Shown: piece after piece, positions 52,046 through 60,307 of the stretch
Numbering within the stretch: position 1 is the stretch's first letter
Layout of the letters: each line of letters opens with the position of its first letter
DNA from: Lysobacteraceae bacterium
GTDB taxonomy: Bacteria > Bdellovibrionota > UBA1018 > JAGTJX01
Length of the DNA stretch: 64,000 nucleotides
Direction: 5' to 3'
Assembly: GCA_023657465.1 (NCBI GenBank)
Contig: JAGTJX010000003.1
Span: 375,889-439,888, forward strand
Translations under genes and position numbers: made by a program
The notes under the pieces: generated by a model
What the model saw: only the letters and a program-made list of their open reading frames with translations
Told to the model about the DNA's origin: nothing
Databases searched by the model: none

Positions 52046-53145
52046 AAAACTTTTCCTCTCAGATCATTGATGATTTTATCGCTCACACTCGTTTTGAATT
52101 TAAGCCCAGGCCGATTCACTGAGAGAGGAACTAATCTCAATTCATTAAGCCTCTGATAAAGTCTCTCAGGCCGCTGAGGTGGGATGAGTTCTGCACTCTC
52201 TGGAAGCGCTCTCTCAGTTGCATCTCTTAAGACCAGGACTCGCTTCCCTAATATTCCGCACTCTTCTTGGATACCACCCGAATCTGTCACTACCACATGA
52301 GACTGAGAGAGAAGTTTCAACATCTCAGGGTAACTCTGAGGTCTCAGTAGTTCAATTCGGTCCTGATGACTAAAAACCTCAGTCACTGTTTGAGCGAACT
52401 GTGGATTGGGATGAATGGGGAATTTAATCTCAAAGTCTTGATTAGCCTGAATGAACGACCGGAGGTTCATGAGAATAGCCCAAAGCTGATCATCATTTTT
52501 TTCGCGGCGATGAAGAGTCACAACAATTGATTTTCGATCACTTTTATTTTCTGCGTTCTCCTGTTGAGTTTGATTCTTACTCTCACTTAAAATCTCAAAA
52601 ACAGAATCAGAAATCGTATTCCCAACAATCGAAATATGATTCTCATCAATTCCATCTGCGATGAGCTGCTTGTATTCCGTTTGAGTGGGAACAAAATGAT
52701 AGTGACTCATCTGAGAAATCATTTTTCTGTGAAACTCTTCTGGAAAAGGAGAATCGAGATTGAAACTCCTCAGTCCCGCTTCAATATGCACATGCTTGAT
52801 CTGCATATAAAAAGCTGCCACTGCAGCAGCAAAGGCTGTCGCTGTATCGCCATGATAGAGAACACAATCGGGCTTGAATTCAAAATAAAACTGAGACAAC
52901 TTCTCTACAGCCCTTGTATGAAACTGGCCGAGATGTTGTCCTGGCTGAAAGAGTCTTAAATCCTCATCAACCGAGATTCCAAAACTCTCTAACGCCATGC
53001 GCAGAAGATCTGGGTGTTGGCCGGTACTCAGCACACAGACTTTGTAATCATTGATGTTTTTTAGTTTCTTAATCAGTGGAGCCATTTTAATTGCTTCAGG
53101 CCTTGTCCCTAAAACGATAATCACTCTTTTAGACGTACTTTCCAT
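52036..53145 (-). CDS. wecB: UDP-N-acetylglucosamine 2-epimerase
   Basis: 369 residues of the non-hydrolysing UDP-GlcNAc 2-epimerase family (GT-B fold), which makes UDP-ManNAc for surface polysaccharides. Motifs: VLGTRPEAIKMAPLI at the start, VLYHGDTATAFA, HIEAGLRSFNLDSPFPEEFHR, and VVTDSGGIQEECGILGKRVLVLR. No wecC or other polysaccharide genes are adjacent, so its pathway is dispersed. Divergent LysR gene at 53224. Confidence 0.93.
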   Translation of the reverse strand: MESTSKRVIIVLGTRPEAIKMAPLIKKLKNINDYKVCVLSTGQHPDLLRMALESFGISVDEDLRLFQPGQHLGQFHTRAVEKLSQFYFEFKPDCVLYHGDTATAFAAAVAAFYMQIKHVHIEAGLRSFNLDSPFPEEFHRKMISQMSHYHFVPTQTEYKQLIADGIDENHISIVGNTISDSVFEILSESKNQTQQENAENKSDRKSIVVTLHRREKNDDQLWAILMNLRSFIQANQDFEIKFPIHPNPQFAQTVTEVFSHQDRIELLRPQSYPEMLKLLSQSHVVVTDSGGIQEECGILGKRVLVLRDATERALPESAELIPPQRPERLYQRLNELRLVPLSVNRPGLKFKTSVSDKIINDLRGKVLCS

Positions 53146-53223
53146 AAAACCGTTCTCCTCAATGGAAATAGAACACCTTGATTAGTTGTTTACTACGCAC
53201 TTTTTCTCACTTATTAGTGCGTG

Positions 53224-54102
53224 ATGGACACTGATCTTCTCAGAAACTTTTGTAAGGTGATGGAATCAGGAACCATCGCCTCCGCTTCTACTCACTTGAA
53301 CATGACTCCTGGCGCTCTATCGAGATCGATGAAAAGACTCGAGGAAGAATTAGGACTCAATCTCTTCAAGTCCTCTGGAAGAAACATCCTCCCCACTCCT
53401 GAAGCTAAGTTGTTTTACGGCGAGTCTCAAGAGATTCTAGGCCGGATAGACCTTGCAAGAAAACGCATACAAAACAATCTCACTCCTTCTAAAAGAGTCG
53501 CACTTGCTAGCTTCGAAGTATTCACGACTCATCTCCTCGCCAAAGTAATCAACGAAAACATTGCAGATAGTAGATTCTTCCTAATTGAAAAAACTCCGAG
53601 TTCTATTGAATTAGCGATCCTAGAAGACAAAGTTCAATTCGGTATCTCTTATGTCCCATCTCCTCATCCTGATCTGGATCACTTGAAGTTTGGAGAAATG
53701 CGCTTTGCGATTTTTGGGTCGAAACGTTTTATAGGTAAAAAATATTCTGCAAGCGAACTCCCTTTTGCAATTCCAGCTACAGAACTAGATGATCAAAAAA
53801 TGAATGCCACATCACTGGATGGTTGGCCGATCAAAAAACAAAGAAAAGTTCAATATCAGTTTGATCAGCTTGAAACCGCTGTCCAACTCGCCTCACGTGG
53901 TTCGTGTGTGCTCTGTGCTCCAGAAGCTGTGATCCGAATTCATAACGAGAGAGTGAAGGAACAATACCAGCTCCATGAACTCACACTCATTGAGCCCATT
54001 ACGTTCTCTAAGCAATCTGTTTATCTCATTAAGAAGAAAACAACTGAAGAGTCTGCAGAAATCAAAAAAATCATCCAATCTTTGAGGATCCTCCTCAAAT
54101 GA
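53224..54102 (+). CDS. LysR-family transcriptional regulator
   Basis: 292 residues from the ATG at 53224 (a GTG directly before it is also possible). The N-terminal LysR helix-turn-helix is in SGTIASASTHLNMTPGALSRSM and ends E-E-E-L-G-L-N-L-F. The effector domain has no recognised ligand motif. It overlaps the SGNH hydrolase gene by 4 bases. It may control that gene or the divergent wecB operon. Confidence 0.9.
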   Translation: MDTDLLRNFCKVMESGTIASASTHLNMTPGALSRSMKRLEEELGLNLFKSSGRNILPTPEAKLFYGESQEILGRIDLARKRIQNNLTPSKRVALASFEVFTTHLLAKVINENIADSRFFLIEKTPSSIELAILEDKVQFGISYVPSPHPDLDHLKFGEMRFAIFGSKRFIGKKYSASELPFAIPATELDDQKMNATSLDGWPIKKQRKVQYQFDQLETAVQLASRGSCVLCAPEAVIRIHNERVKEQYQLHELTLIEPITFSKQSVYLIKKKTTEESAEIKKIIQSLRILLK

Positions 54103-54713
54103 ACGCAGCCTTACTGATTCACTCCATTCTCCTTCTTGGCGACTCGCATCTTGTAGGTCCTATGGGACATGAGCTCGTGAAGTTATTGGATGTAAAGAAA
54201 GTCTCTATCAACGCAAGCTGCGGTTCAACTCCTGCGACTTTCTTCAGCGGTATCGGATCACCCTGCGGCACTTGGAGAAAGATTGAAGGATTACCAACAG
54301 TCGAAACTTCGAAGCCGTTCTCAGAAACCACACTACTCTCTGAATCACTGAATCGAGTTTCGCCTCATCACATCATCGTCTCACTTGGAACCAACCTTGC
54401 CACTCGCTGTACTAAACGTAAAATCCGGTGCTACTCCGACAAAGAAGTCCTGACACAGATTGAGAAGTTTTTAACTCTCATCCGAGAAAGACAGATCAAA
54501 TGCTCCTGGATCCTCAGCCCTCCTGTCACTGCTCTCAGGAAAGAAGACGTCACTCATGTGAATGAAATCATCCGAGATGCTGTCACAAAAACCTGCAACA
54601 CTATAGACGCAGGAGCGGAAGGACACACTTACCCCAAAAAAGGCGGCGACGGATTACATTACTTTGGCACTGAAGCGAAGAAGTGGGCCGAAATTATATT
54701 TAAAAATATTTAG
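54099..54713 (+). CDS. SGNH/GDSL hydrolase
   Basis: 204 residues. The nucleophile block is LLLGDSHLVG (Ser16), the Gly block is near SINASCGSTP, the Asn block is SLGTNLAT and the final catalytic Asp-x-x-His is in GDGLHYFG. The fold suggests an esterase, acyl- or acetyl-hydrolase. The hydrophobic start (NAALLIHSILLLG) overlaps the nucleophile strand and is not a signal peptide. Five cysteines are present. Its ATG overlaps the LysR stop. Confidence 0.88.
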   Translation: MNAALLIHSILLLGDSHLVGPMGHELVKLLDVKKVSINASCGSTPATFFSGIGSPCGTWRKIEGLPTVETSKPFSETTLLSESLNRVSPHHIIVSLGTNLATRCTKRKIRCYSDKEVLTQIEKFLTLIRERQIKCSWILSPPVTALRKEDVTHVNEIIRDAVTKTCNTIDAGAEGHTYPKKGGDGLHYFGTEAKKWAEIIFKNI

Positions 54714-54719
54714 TCTGAA

Positions 54720-55862
54720 CTAACCTTTAATGAACTTGCGAACTGCGTCCGCTTCTCTGAGTACATCATCATATCCTAGCTTCAAGAGTTTCGACGTGTA
54801 GTCCTGTTCAAACGCTAGATACGATAGCAAATCCCAACCTTTCTGATGAGATCCACCGATACCACGGAGAAGATAACGAAGCGACTGTGGGAACTCTTTG
54901 AATGCGCCTGCTGCTAATTTACCCAGATCCTCTGAGGGTCTCACTGCATAGACGGGAATTTCCTTCAGACGATTGGGATGGTTCTTCTTCTGCTCCTCCG
55001 TCATTGTCTGAATCGTACGATTGATTCTCTCCATCCGCTCGAGATCTGCGTCCATCGAATCCAAGAAGATTGAATTGAGCATCACGCCGCCAATATCCAC
55101 GAGCGAGATCGAGTCCATGACGCTCTCAAGATTGAGTTTCAATGTTTCTTCAGGCTCTCGATAGAATCTCACACCCACCGAGAAGACGCGATCAGCACCC
55201 AGATGGATCGGTGGAGACAGTGGTGCACTCATTCTGACTGAGCCATCACCATAGAAAACATTTCCTAACTTCACAGGAGGAAATAGAATAGGGATCGACG
55301 CTGAGGCAAGAACGTGTTCAATTTTGAGATCTGATCTGATTCCAATTCGGCTCGTACGGAGCCACTGATCAATAGTCTGTGATCCATCATAGAATGAGAC
55401 AGCTGTACCTGTTTTGTAATTCGTTGCTGTGAAAGCCACACCATGAAGAACTCCCGTATCGCAATTGTGTTTGAGTCTCTCCATGTCGAGCTTGCCTGCA
55501 AGAAGTTTTGCAAGAGGATCAGCGTTCAGCAAGTAAGTAGCGTTTGAAATCCCTGTAACTCCACCAAAAACCAAATCTCTGATCCACCTGATACCGATTC
55601 TAAAAAGAGATAGGCGTGAAGTTTTAAAAATAGTATCTGTTTTGATTTCTGACCAAAGATTCCAAAGTCCTTCTGTGGACTTCCTGAAGTCATCAGCATA
55701 ACAAGACAGATAGGAAGCATTGATCGCTCCTGCAGAAATTCCAGTGATGACTGGAAACGGGCACTCACGCTGATTCAGGATTTCAGAAACACCACGAAGA
55801 ACGCCCGCTTGATACGCAGCGCGCGCCCCTCCTCCTGTCAGTAATAATCCCACTCTACTCAT
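54720..55862 (-). CDS. Patatin-like phospholipase
   Basis: 380 residues. The oxyanion loop is LLTGGGARAAYQAGVL (10-21), the nucleophile elbow GISAG (Ser43) and the catalytic Asp lies in GDGSVRMSAPLSP, where the usual D-G-G is D-G-S. Such enzymes hydrolyse phospholipid acyl chains; secreted versions are known effectors, but this protein has no signal peptide. A C-terminal 100-residue extension (LGIGGSHQKGWDLLSYLAF and LKLGYDDVLREADAV) is typical of the bacterial lineage. Confidence 0.92.
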   Translation of the reverse strand: MSRVGLLLTGGGARAAYQAGVLRGVSEILNQRECPFPVITGISAGAINASYLSCYADDFRKSTEGLWNLWSEIKTDTIFKTSRLSLFRIGIRWIRDLVFGGVTGISNATYLLNADPLAKLLAGKLDMERLKHNCDTGVLHGVAFTATNYKTGTAVSFYDGSQTIDQWLRTSRIGIRSDLKIEHVLASASIPILFPPVKLGNVFYGDGSVRMSAPLSPPIHLGADRVFSVGVRFYREPEETLKLNLESVMDSISLVDIGGVMLNSIFLDSMDADLERMERINRTIQTMTEEQKKNHPNRLKEIPVYAVRPSEDLGKLAAGAFKEFPQSLRYLLRGIGGSHQKGWDLLSYLAFEQDYTSKLLKLGYDDVLREADAVRKFIKG

Positions 55863-55912
55863 GAATTACAGAATCTCACACCCAAGAAAAAAATCATGCT
55901 AAATTGAATCCC

Positions 55913-57064
55913 ATGCAACTCAGGCTCATCATCTTTGTCAGTTTCATGACGCTCGTTACGATTTTAGGCGCACGCTGGGTGGGTAAACGCCTCATCTCTG
56001 ATTCAACTTTTCCAGATACAGCGAAGACCCTACTCTGGTCTGTCCTCATCCTCATGGTGAGCTCCATCATCATCACCCAGTGGCTCTATAGACTTGCACC
56101 CACCAAAGACCCTACTCCTCAGATGACTTTCCTCTACTGGTTTGCTTTCACTTCAATGGGCGCGCTCCCCACACTTTTTGTGATTACTTTCATTCGAGAG
56201 ATTTCACTCCTTGCGTTTGATGGAGAGAAGAGAACATTCGCCAAAAACTTTTTGAACATCGGCGCGCTCGGGCTCTCTGTCGCGGGTACTGGCTACGGAT
56301 TATTCCAAGCGAGGTCTCTGCCTCGCGTGAACCGTGTTTCAGTCCCGATCACAGGACTCGATCCCAAGCTTGATGGACTGAAGATTGCTCAGCTCACTGA
56401 TGTACATATCGGTCCCACGATTAGAGGAGATCATCTCAGTGGCATCGTAGATATTACTAACTCACTTAAGCCCGACATCATCGCACTCACAGGTGACTTC
56501 GTCGATGGCACAATCCCTCAACTAGAAGATCAGTTAGTATCTATCGGGAGACTCTCTGCACCTCTCGGCAAGTACTTCATCACAGGTAATCACGAGTACT
56601 ATTGGGGAGGACGCGCTTGGGTCGATCACTTCCAAACCAAACTCGGTTGCCGTGCGCTGCAGAATGAACACGTCACATTGAACCATCATGGAAAAAATAT
56701 TCTCATCGCTGGAGTGAATGATCTCCACTCTGAGCAGTTCTTCCCAGAAGACAAGTGTGATCCAGTGCACGCTTTGAAGAACGCTCCCACTCATTCTGAT
56801 TTCAAACTCTTACTTGCACACCAACCCAAGGTCTGCGAGATGACTGACGGCAAGTCATTCGATCTCCAGATCTCAGGTCACACTCACGCTGGACAATTCT
56901 GGCCGATCACGATGGTGATTCACTTCTTCCATAAGTATGTCAAAGGCCTCTATCGTTATGAGTCAATGTGGCTCTACGTAAGCCCTGCAACGTGTTATTG
57001 GGGTCCTCCAAACCGTTTATTTAATCCTGCTGAGATTACGCTGATTGAATTGAAGCGCGCGTGA
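55913..57064 (+). CDS. Membrane-anchored metallophosphoesterase
   Basis: 383 residues from the ATG at 55913. Four hydrophobic helices in the first 130 residues are followed by a calcineurin-type domain with the metal ligands in LTDVHIG (D-x-H), LTGDFVDG (G-D), ITGNHEYYWGG (G-N-H-E) and SGHTHAGQFWP (G-H-x-H). The closest known group is the YkuE/YaeI-type phosphodiesterases, some of which act on UDP-linked lipids or nucleotides. The substrate is unknown. Confidence 0.92.
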   Translation: MQLRLIIFVSFMTLVTILGARWVGKRLISDSTFPDTAKTLLWSVLILMVSSIIITQWLYRLAPTKDPTPQMTFLYWFAFTSMGALPTLFVITFIREISLLAFDGEKRTFAKNFLNIGALGLSVAGTGYGLFQARSLPRVNRVSVPITGLDPKLDGLKIAQLTDVHIGPTIRGDHLSGIVDITNSLKPDIIALTGDFVDGTIPQLEDQLVSIGRLSAPLGKYFITGNHEYYWGGRAWVDHFQTKLGCRALQNEHVTLNHHGKNILIAGVNDLHSEQFFPEDKCDPVHALKNAPTHSDFKLLLAHQPKVCEMTDGKSFDLQISGHTHAGQFWPITMVIHFFHKYVKGLYRYESMWLYVSPATCYWGPPNRLFNPAEITLIELKRA

Positions 57065-57106
57065 GCGTTGCGGGTGACAGCTTGGGCGCTTCGCTTCAAA
57101 CTGAAC

Positions 57107-57128
57107 AAAAAATAGCTTTGCTATTTTT
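57107..57128. terminator. Bidirectional-looking intrinsic terminator
   Basis: AAAAATAGC (57108-57116), loop TTT and GCTATTTTT (57120-57128) form a 9-bp stem with T-rich ends on both strands. It is 43 bases past the metallophosphoesterase stop and 43 bases before the tryptophanase start, so it separates the two genes. Confidence 0.7.
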
Positions 57129-57170
57129 CCATGTTTGCCGCTCACACGTCTCGCGCTATGCTCCAGCACT

Positions 57171-58514
57171 ATGTCTAGATCAATAATCGAACCATTCAAA
57201 ATCAAAATGGTTGAGCCCCTCAACCAAACGACTCGCGCGCACCGAGAAGATGTTCTCAAAAAAGCGGGCTACAATTTATTCCTCGTTCAATCGAAAGACG
57301 TGACCTTTGATTTCCTCACCGACTCTGGCACCACAGCGATGAGTGCTAATCAATGGGCAGCGATGATGGTCGCAGACGAAAGCTATGCTGGATCGACGAG
57401 TTTTAAAAAATTCGAGAAAACAGTTCAGAAGCTCACGGGATACCAATACATCATCCCCACTCACCAAGGCAGAGCAGCTGAAAGAATTCTATTTCAAACT
57501 CTGGTAAAACCCGGGATGAAAATTCCTTCTAACACTCACTTCGATACCACTCGCGCAAACATCGAGCAATCGGGTGGTGAAGCCGTAGATCTCGTCTGTG
57601 CAGAAGGAAAGAATCCACAGCTGCATGCTCCATTCAAAGGCAACATGGACTTAGACGCGCTAGAAGAATTCTGCAAAAAAAATAAAGAGAATATTCCAGT
57701 CGGCATGCTCACGATCACGAATAACTCTGCAGGTGGGCAACCCGTCTCACTAGAAAACATCCGCGGAGTGAGTAGAATATATAAGAAGTACGGCATTCCG
57801 TTTTTCATTGATGCATGTAGATTCGCTGAGAATAGCTACTTCATTAAACTAAGAGAAAAATCTGAATCAGAAAAAACAATCGAACAAATCGCACACGAAA
57901 CTTTCCGCCTAGCCGATGGCTGCACCATGAGCGCAAAGAAAGACGCGCTCGTGAACATTGGTGGTTTTTTAGCGCTGAATGATACGGGCTGGACTGAGCA
58001 GTTTAAAAACTTACTGATCTTGACCGAAGGGTTTCCTACTTACGGTGGACTCGCTGCTCGCGATCTTGAGGCACTCTCTGTTGGATTAGAAGAAGTCTTG
58101 AGCGAAGATTACCTCTCTTACAGAATTGCTGTTTCGAGCTACATGGCTAAGGGTTTAAACGAAGCAGGAATCCCTACTGTACAGCCAGCGGGTGGACACG
58201 CAGTGTACATTGATGCTGCTCAGTTCCTTCCACACATCCCTAAGTCTCAATTCCCCGGACAATCACTCGTAGTCGAAATGTATAGACGTGAAGGCATTCG
58301 CGCTTGTGAGATTGGCAGCGTGATGTTTGGTAATCAATCCACAATGGAGCTGGTACGATTGGCGATCCCCAGACGCGTCTACACTCAGAGTCACTTTGAT
58401 TACATCATTGAGGGACTGGCTGAGATGGTTCCAGTGAAGCAGGAATTCCGCGGCATGAGAATCACCAAAGAACCCCCGTTCTTAAGGCACTTCACTTCGC
58501 AATTTGATTATTAG
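57171..58514 (+). CDS. tnaA: Tryptophanase (tyrosine phenol-lyase superfamily)
   Basis: 447 residues from the ATG at 57171. PLP enzyme of the beta-eliminating lyase group: HQGRAAE (near 100), FDTTRAN with Asp125, NNSAGGQPVSL, IDACRFAENSYFIK, and the PLP-lysine block TMSAKKDALVNIGG (Lys257 expected). The FDTTR, SAKKD and LPHIPxxQFPxQ segments resemble TnaA more than tyrosine phenol-lyase, but DGCTM and NIGGF resemble the latter, so tyrosine phenol-lyase remains possible. Tryptophanase releases indole, pyruvate and ammonia. No tnaC-like leader with the required Trp is seen upstream, and no tnaB transporter follows. Confidence 0.85.
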   Translation: MSRSIIEPFKIKMVEPLNQTTRAHREDVLKKAGYNLFLVQSKDVTFDFLTDSGTTAMSANQWAAMMVADESYAGSTSFKKFEKTVQKLTGYQYIIPTHQGRAAERILFQTLVKPGMKIPSNTHFDTTRANIEQSGGEAVDLVCAEGKNPQLHAPFKGNMDLDALEEFCKKNKENIPVGMLTITNNSAGGQPVSLENIRGVSRIYKKYGIPFFIDACRFAENSYFIKLREKSESEKTIEQIAHETFRLADGCTMSAKKDALVNIGGFLALNDTGWTEQFKNLLILTEGFPTYGGLAARDLEALSVGLEEVLSEDYLSYRIAVSSYMAKGLNEAGIPTVQPAGGHAVYIDAAQFLPHIPKSQFPGQSLVVEMYRREGIRACEIGSVMFGNQSTMELVRLAIPRRVYTQSHFDYIIEGLAEMVPVKQEFRGMRITKEPPFLRHFTSQFDY

Positions 58515-59046
58515 GATTATTAGATAGAGACAGATTTTCTTCCTGTCTAAAAGTGCCTTCTAAAAACCATCGCTTCACCGTCTCTGGTCCTGCGTGATCA
58601 TAAATCCACGAAAGCATCTCTTTGTATTCAGCACGTTTCTCGCTCTCAAACAATTCAGGATTACGGGCGTGAGCGATGCGATTATTCTCACGCTCGCGTT
58701 CAGTGACAGGTGCGTGATGAAGGAAGAATCCAAAGTTTTCTTCGCAGAATGACTGATAGTCTTTAGAAAATTGTAAAAACAAATGCCAAGCCTCATCCAC
58801 TAACCAGAGGTCTTGATCGATCCGTAACAGAGACGTAGGAGCATGACCTGCTTCGTACTCATTGATTCTAAAAGCAGATAGCCAGAGGTAGTGTTTCAAA
58901 TCGTAAAACAACTCAGATGCTTCACTTGAGCTGATCATGAGCTTCCGCTCAAATGCAAAAAGAAGTTCGGGGTTCTGATACCTCCGAACTTCTTCCCAAG
59001 ATTTTAACTTGTTAGACTTACCGACAGCCACCGCAACAACCGTCAT
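58492..59046 (-). CDS. GRDP-like (DUF1399-related) protein coupled to a small peptide
   Basis: 184 residues. The central part resembles bacterial proteins related to the plant glycine-rich-domain protein family: the motif DEAWHLFLQFSKDYQSFCEENFGFFLHHAPVT (typical D-E-V-W-H-L-H-L, then L-H-H-x-P-T), preceded by residues such as LWLSAFRINEYEAG. Family function is unknown. The ATG at 59046 lies inside the preceding 27-codon peptide gene (29-base overlap), so the two are translationally linked. It overlaps the convergent tnaA end by 23 bases. Start uncertain: the first 10 residues (TVVAVAVGK) could be excluded. Confidence 0.65.
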   Translation of the reverse strand: MTVVAVAVGKSNKLKSWEEVRRYQNPELLFAFERKLMISSSEASELFYDLKHYLWLSAFRINEYEAGHAPTSLLRIDQDLWLVDEAWHLFLQFSKDYQSFCEENFGFFLHHAPVTERERENNRIAHARNPELFESEKRAEYKEMLSWIYDHAGPETVKRWFLEGTFRQEENLSLSNNPNNQIAK

Positions 59047-59101
59047 CGATGATCTTGCTAGCTAGAATTTCATTCAAAAGAGTTTCTTTTTCGTTTTGCA
59101 T
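59018..59101 (-). CDS. 27-residue peptide ending in a Cys/Gly cluster
   Basis: From the ATG at 59101, with AGGGGG 5-6 bases upstream, the product is a short acidic helix (MQNEKETLLNEILASKIIDD) followed by GCCGGCR and TAA. The shape, a 20-residue leader-like part and a tiny Cys/Gly core, is that of ribosomally made modified-peptide precursors or small metal-binding peptides. It overlaps the following GRDP-like gene and would be made with it. No modifying enzyme of a known RiPP class is adjacent. It could also be a translation-coupling leader peptide for the next gene. Confidence 0.6.
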   Translation of the reverse strand: MQNEKETLLNEILASKIIDDGCCGGCR

Positions 59102-59172
59102 AGAGCCCCCTATTCGTTTGACTGCTGAGGTCTCCAGTTTAACCGGAGAAGTTCGTTTACAAAATAAATAAA

Positions 59173-59667
59173 TTAGAACAACCAACTGATCCCAGTCGCT
59201 GTCCAAGACTGAGAGAGTTCAAATCTGAGCTGCATAGGAGATTTGGATGTCAAACTCATGGCAGCGCCAATTGCAGTGCGTGGGAAAAAGAGCGCCGCAC
59301 CTGTGTTCGTGAGTCCACCGAAACCCGCTAGACCATAGAGGGACCATTGATCGTCCTTGATGAAGTCCCAACGAAGGTGGGCACTGTATCCAAAAGGATT
59401 CCCGCTAGGAATGAAGAGGATCCATCCCGCTTGAACTTCAAACCATACTGAATCGTTGAGATCAGGTACGAATCCTCGATCGATGACTCTCTTAGCGGCT
59501 TGAGCTATCAGTGACATGCCCGCTTGATTACCCACGAGTCCTAATCCCACCATGCCGCCCACTTGAACGGACTGTGGCGGAGTTGCATCCTTCCAGTCTT
59601 CAGCGATAGCGTTGTTGTGAATCGATAGACTGAGTAAACTGATACTTAATAAAGCACTTAATTTCAT
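59173..59667 (-). CDS. Exported protein, possible outer-membrane component
   Basis: 164 residues with a signal peptide (KLSALLSISLLSLSIHNNAIA). The mature part has amphipathic strands (SVWFEVQAGWILFIPSG, YSAHLRWDFIKDDQWSLYGLAGFGG, MQLRFELSQSW) ending in a hydrophobic-aromatic residue (ISWLF), as in small barrels. No family is recognised. It lies about 70 bases upstream of the small-peptide gene and may share its transcript. Confidence 0.72.
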   Translation of the reverse strand: MKLSALLSISLLSLSIHNNAIAEDWKDATPPQSVQVGGMVGLGLVGNQAGMSLIAQAAKRVIDRGFVPDLNDSVWFEVQAGWILFIPSGNPFGYSAHLRWDFIKDDQWSLYGLAGFGGLTNTGAALFFPRTAIGAAMSLTSKSPMQLRFELSQSWTATGISWLF

Positions 59668-59689
59668 ATTGCCCCCTTATTCTTAAAAC

Positions 59690-60235
59690 TTATTGTCTGA
59701 GTAACTTCATGAGCTCTGCACGAGTTGAAGGATTCTTCTTAAATTCTCCCTGAACTGAACTTGTTATGGTCTTACTGTTTTGCTTCTCCACTCCACGCAT
59801 CATCATGCAAAGGTGATTGCACTCAATGATGACGGCTACGCCAAGCGGTTGAATCAGATCCATGAGCGCTTCACTGACTTGAGTTGTGAGACGCTCTTGA
59901 ACCTGCAAACGCCTTGCAAACACATCTACAATTCTTGGAATTTTGGAGAGACCGATAATTTTTTTGTTAGGAATATAAGCTACGTGTGCCTTGCCGAAGA
60001 ACGGAAGGAGATGATGTTCGCAGAGTGAGTAGAGCTCAATGTCTCTTACGATGACCATTTCCTTACTCTCTGCTTTGAAGAGACCACGACCGACTACATC
60101 CTTAGGATCTGTGTTGTATCCCGAAGTAAAAAATTTCATCGCCTTAGCATAACGAACAGGAGTCTCTTTAAGCCCTTCACGCTTCGTATTCTCACCTAAT
60201 TCATCAAGAATGGATTTGATGTGTTTTTCAATCAT
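59690..60235 (-). CDS. folE: GTP cyclohydrolase I
   Basis: 181 residues. The zinc cysteine/histidine site is in [14 protein letters not shown], and the partner Cys is in [14 protein letters not shown], matching type I GTP cyclohydrolases. Other landmarks: [24 protein letters not shown] and the [11 protein letters not shown] end. It makes 7,8-dihydroneopterin triphosphate for folate or queuosine. A single-subunit enzyme of normal length; isolated from other folate genes. Confidence 0.96.
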   Translation of the reverse strand: MIEKHIKSILDELGENTKREGLKETPVRYAKAMKFFTSGYNTDPKDVVGRGLFKAESKEMVIVRDIELYSLCEHHLLPFFGKAHVAYIPNKKIIGLSKIPRIVDVFARRLQVQERLTTQVSEALMDLIQPLGVAVIIECNHLCMMMRGVEKQNSKTITSSVQGEFKKNPSTRAELMKLLRQ

Positions 60236-60307
60236 TTGGACTAAGGATTTACCCGATTTTTTGGATAAAACCCACTACAGAATTTAAAGATTTGATACAA
60301 TGAGTCT

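Noticed and set aside
54720-55862. Secreted phospholipase effector
   Set aside because: The patatin domain starts at residue 4 and there is no signal peptide; export cannot be supported from sequence.
57131-57178. 15-codon ORF before tnaA as a tnaC-type leader
   Set aside because: It contains no Trp and no critical Pro, and it overlaps the tnaA start; only a chance frame.
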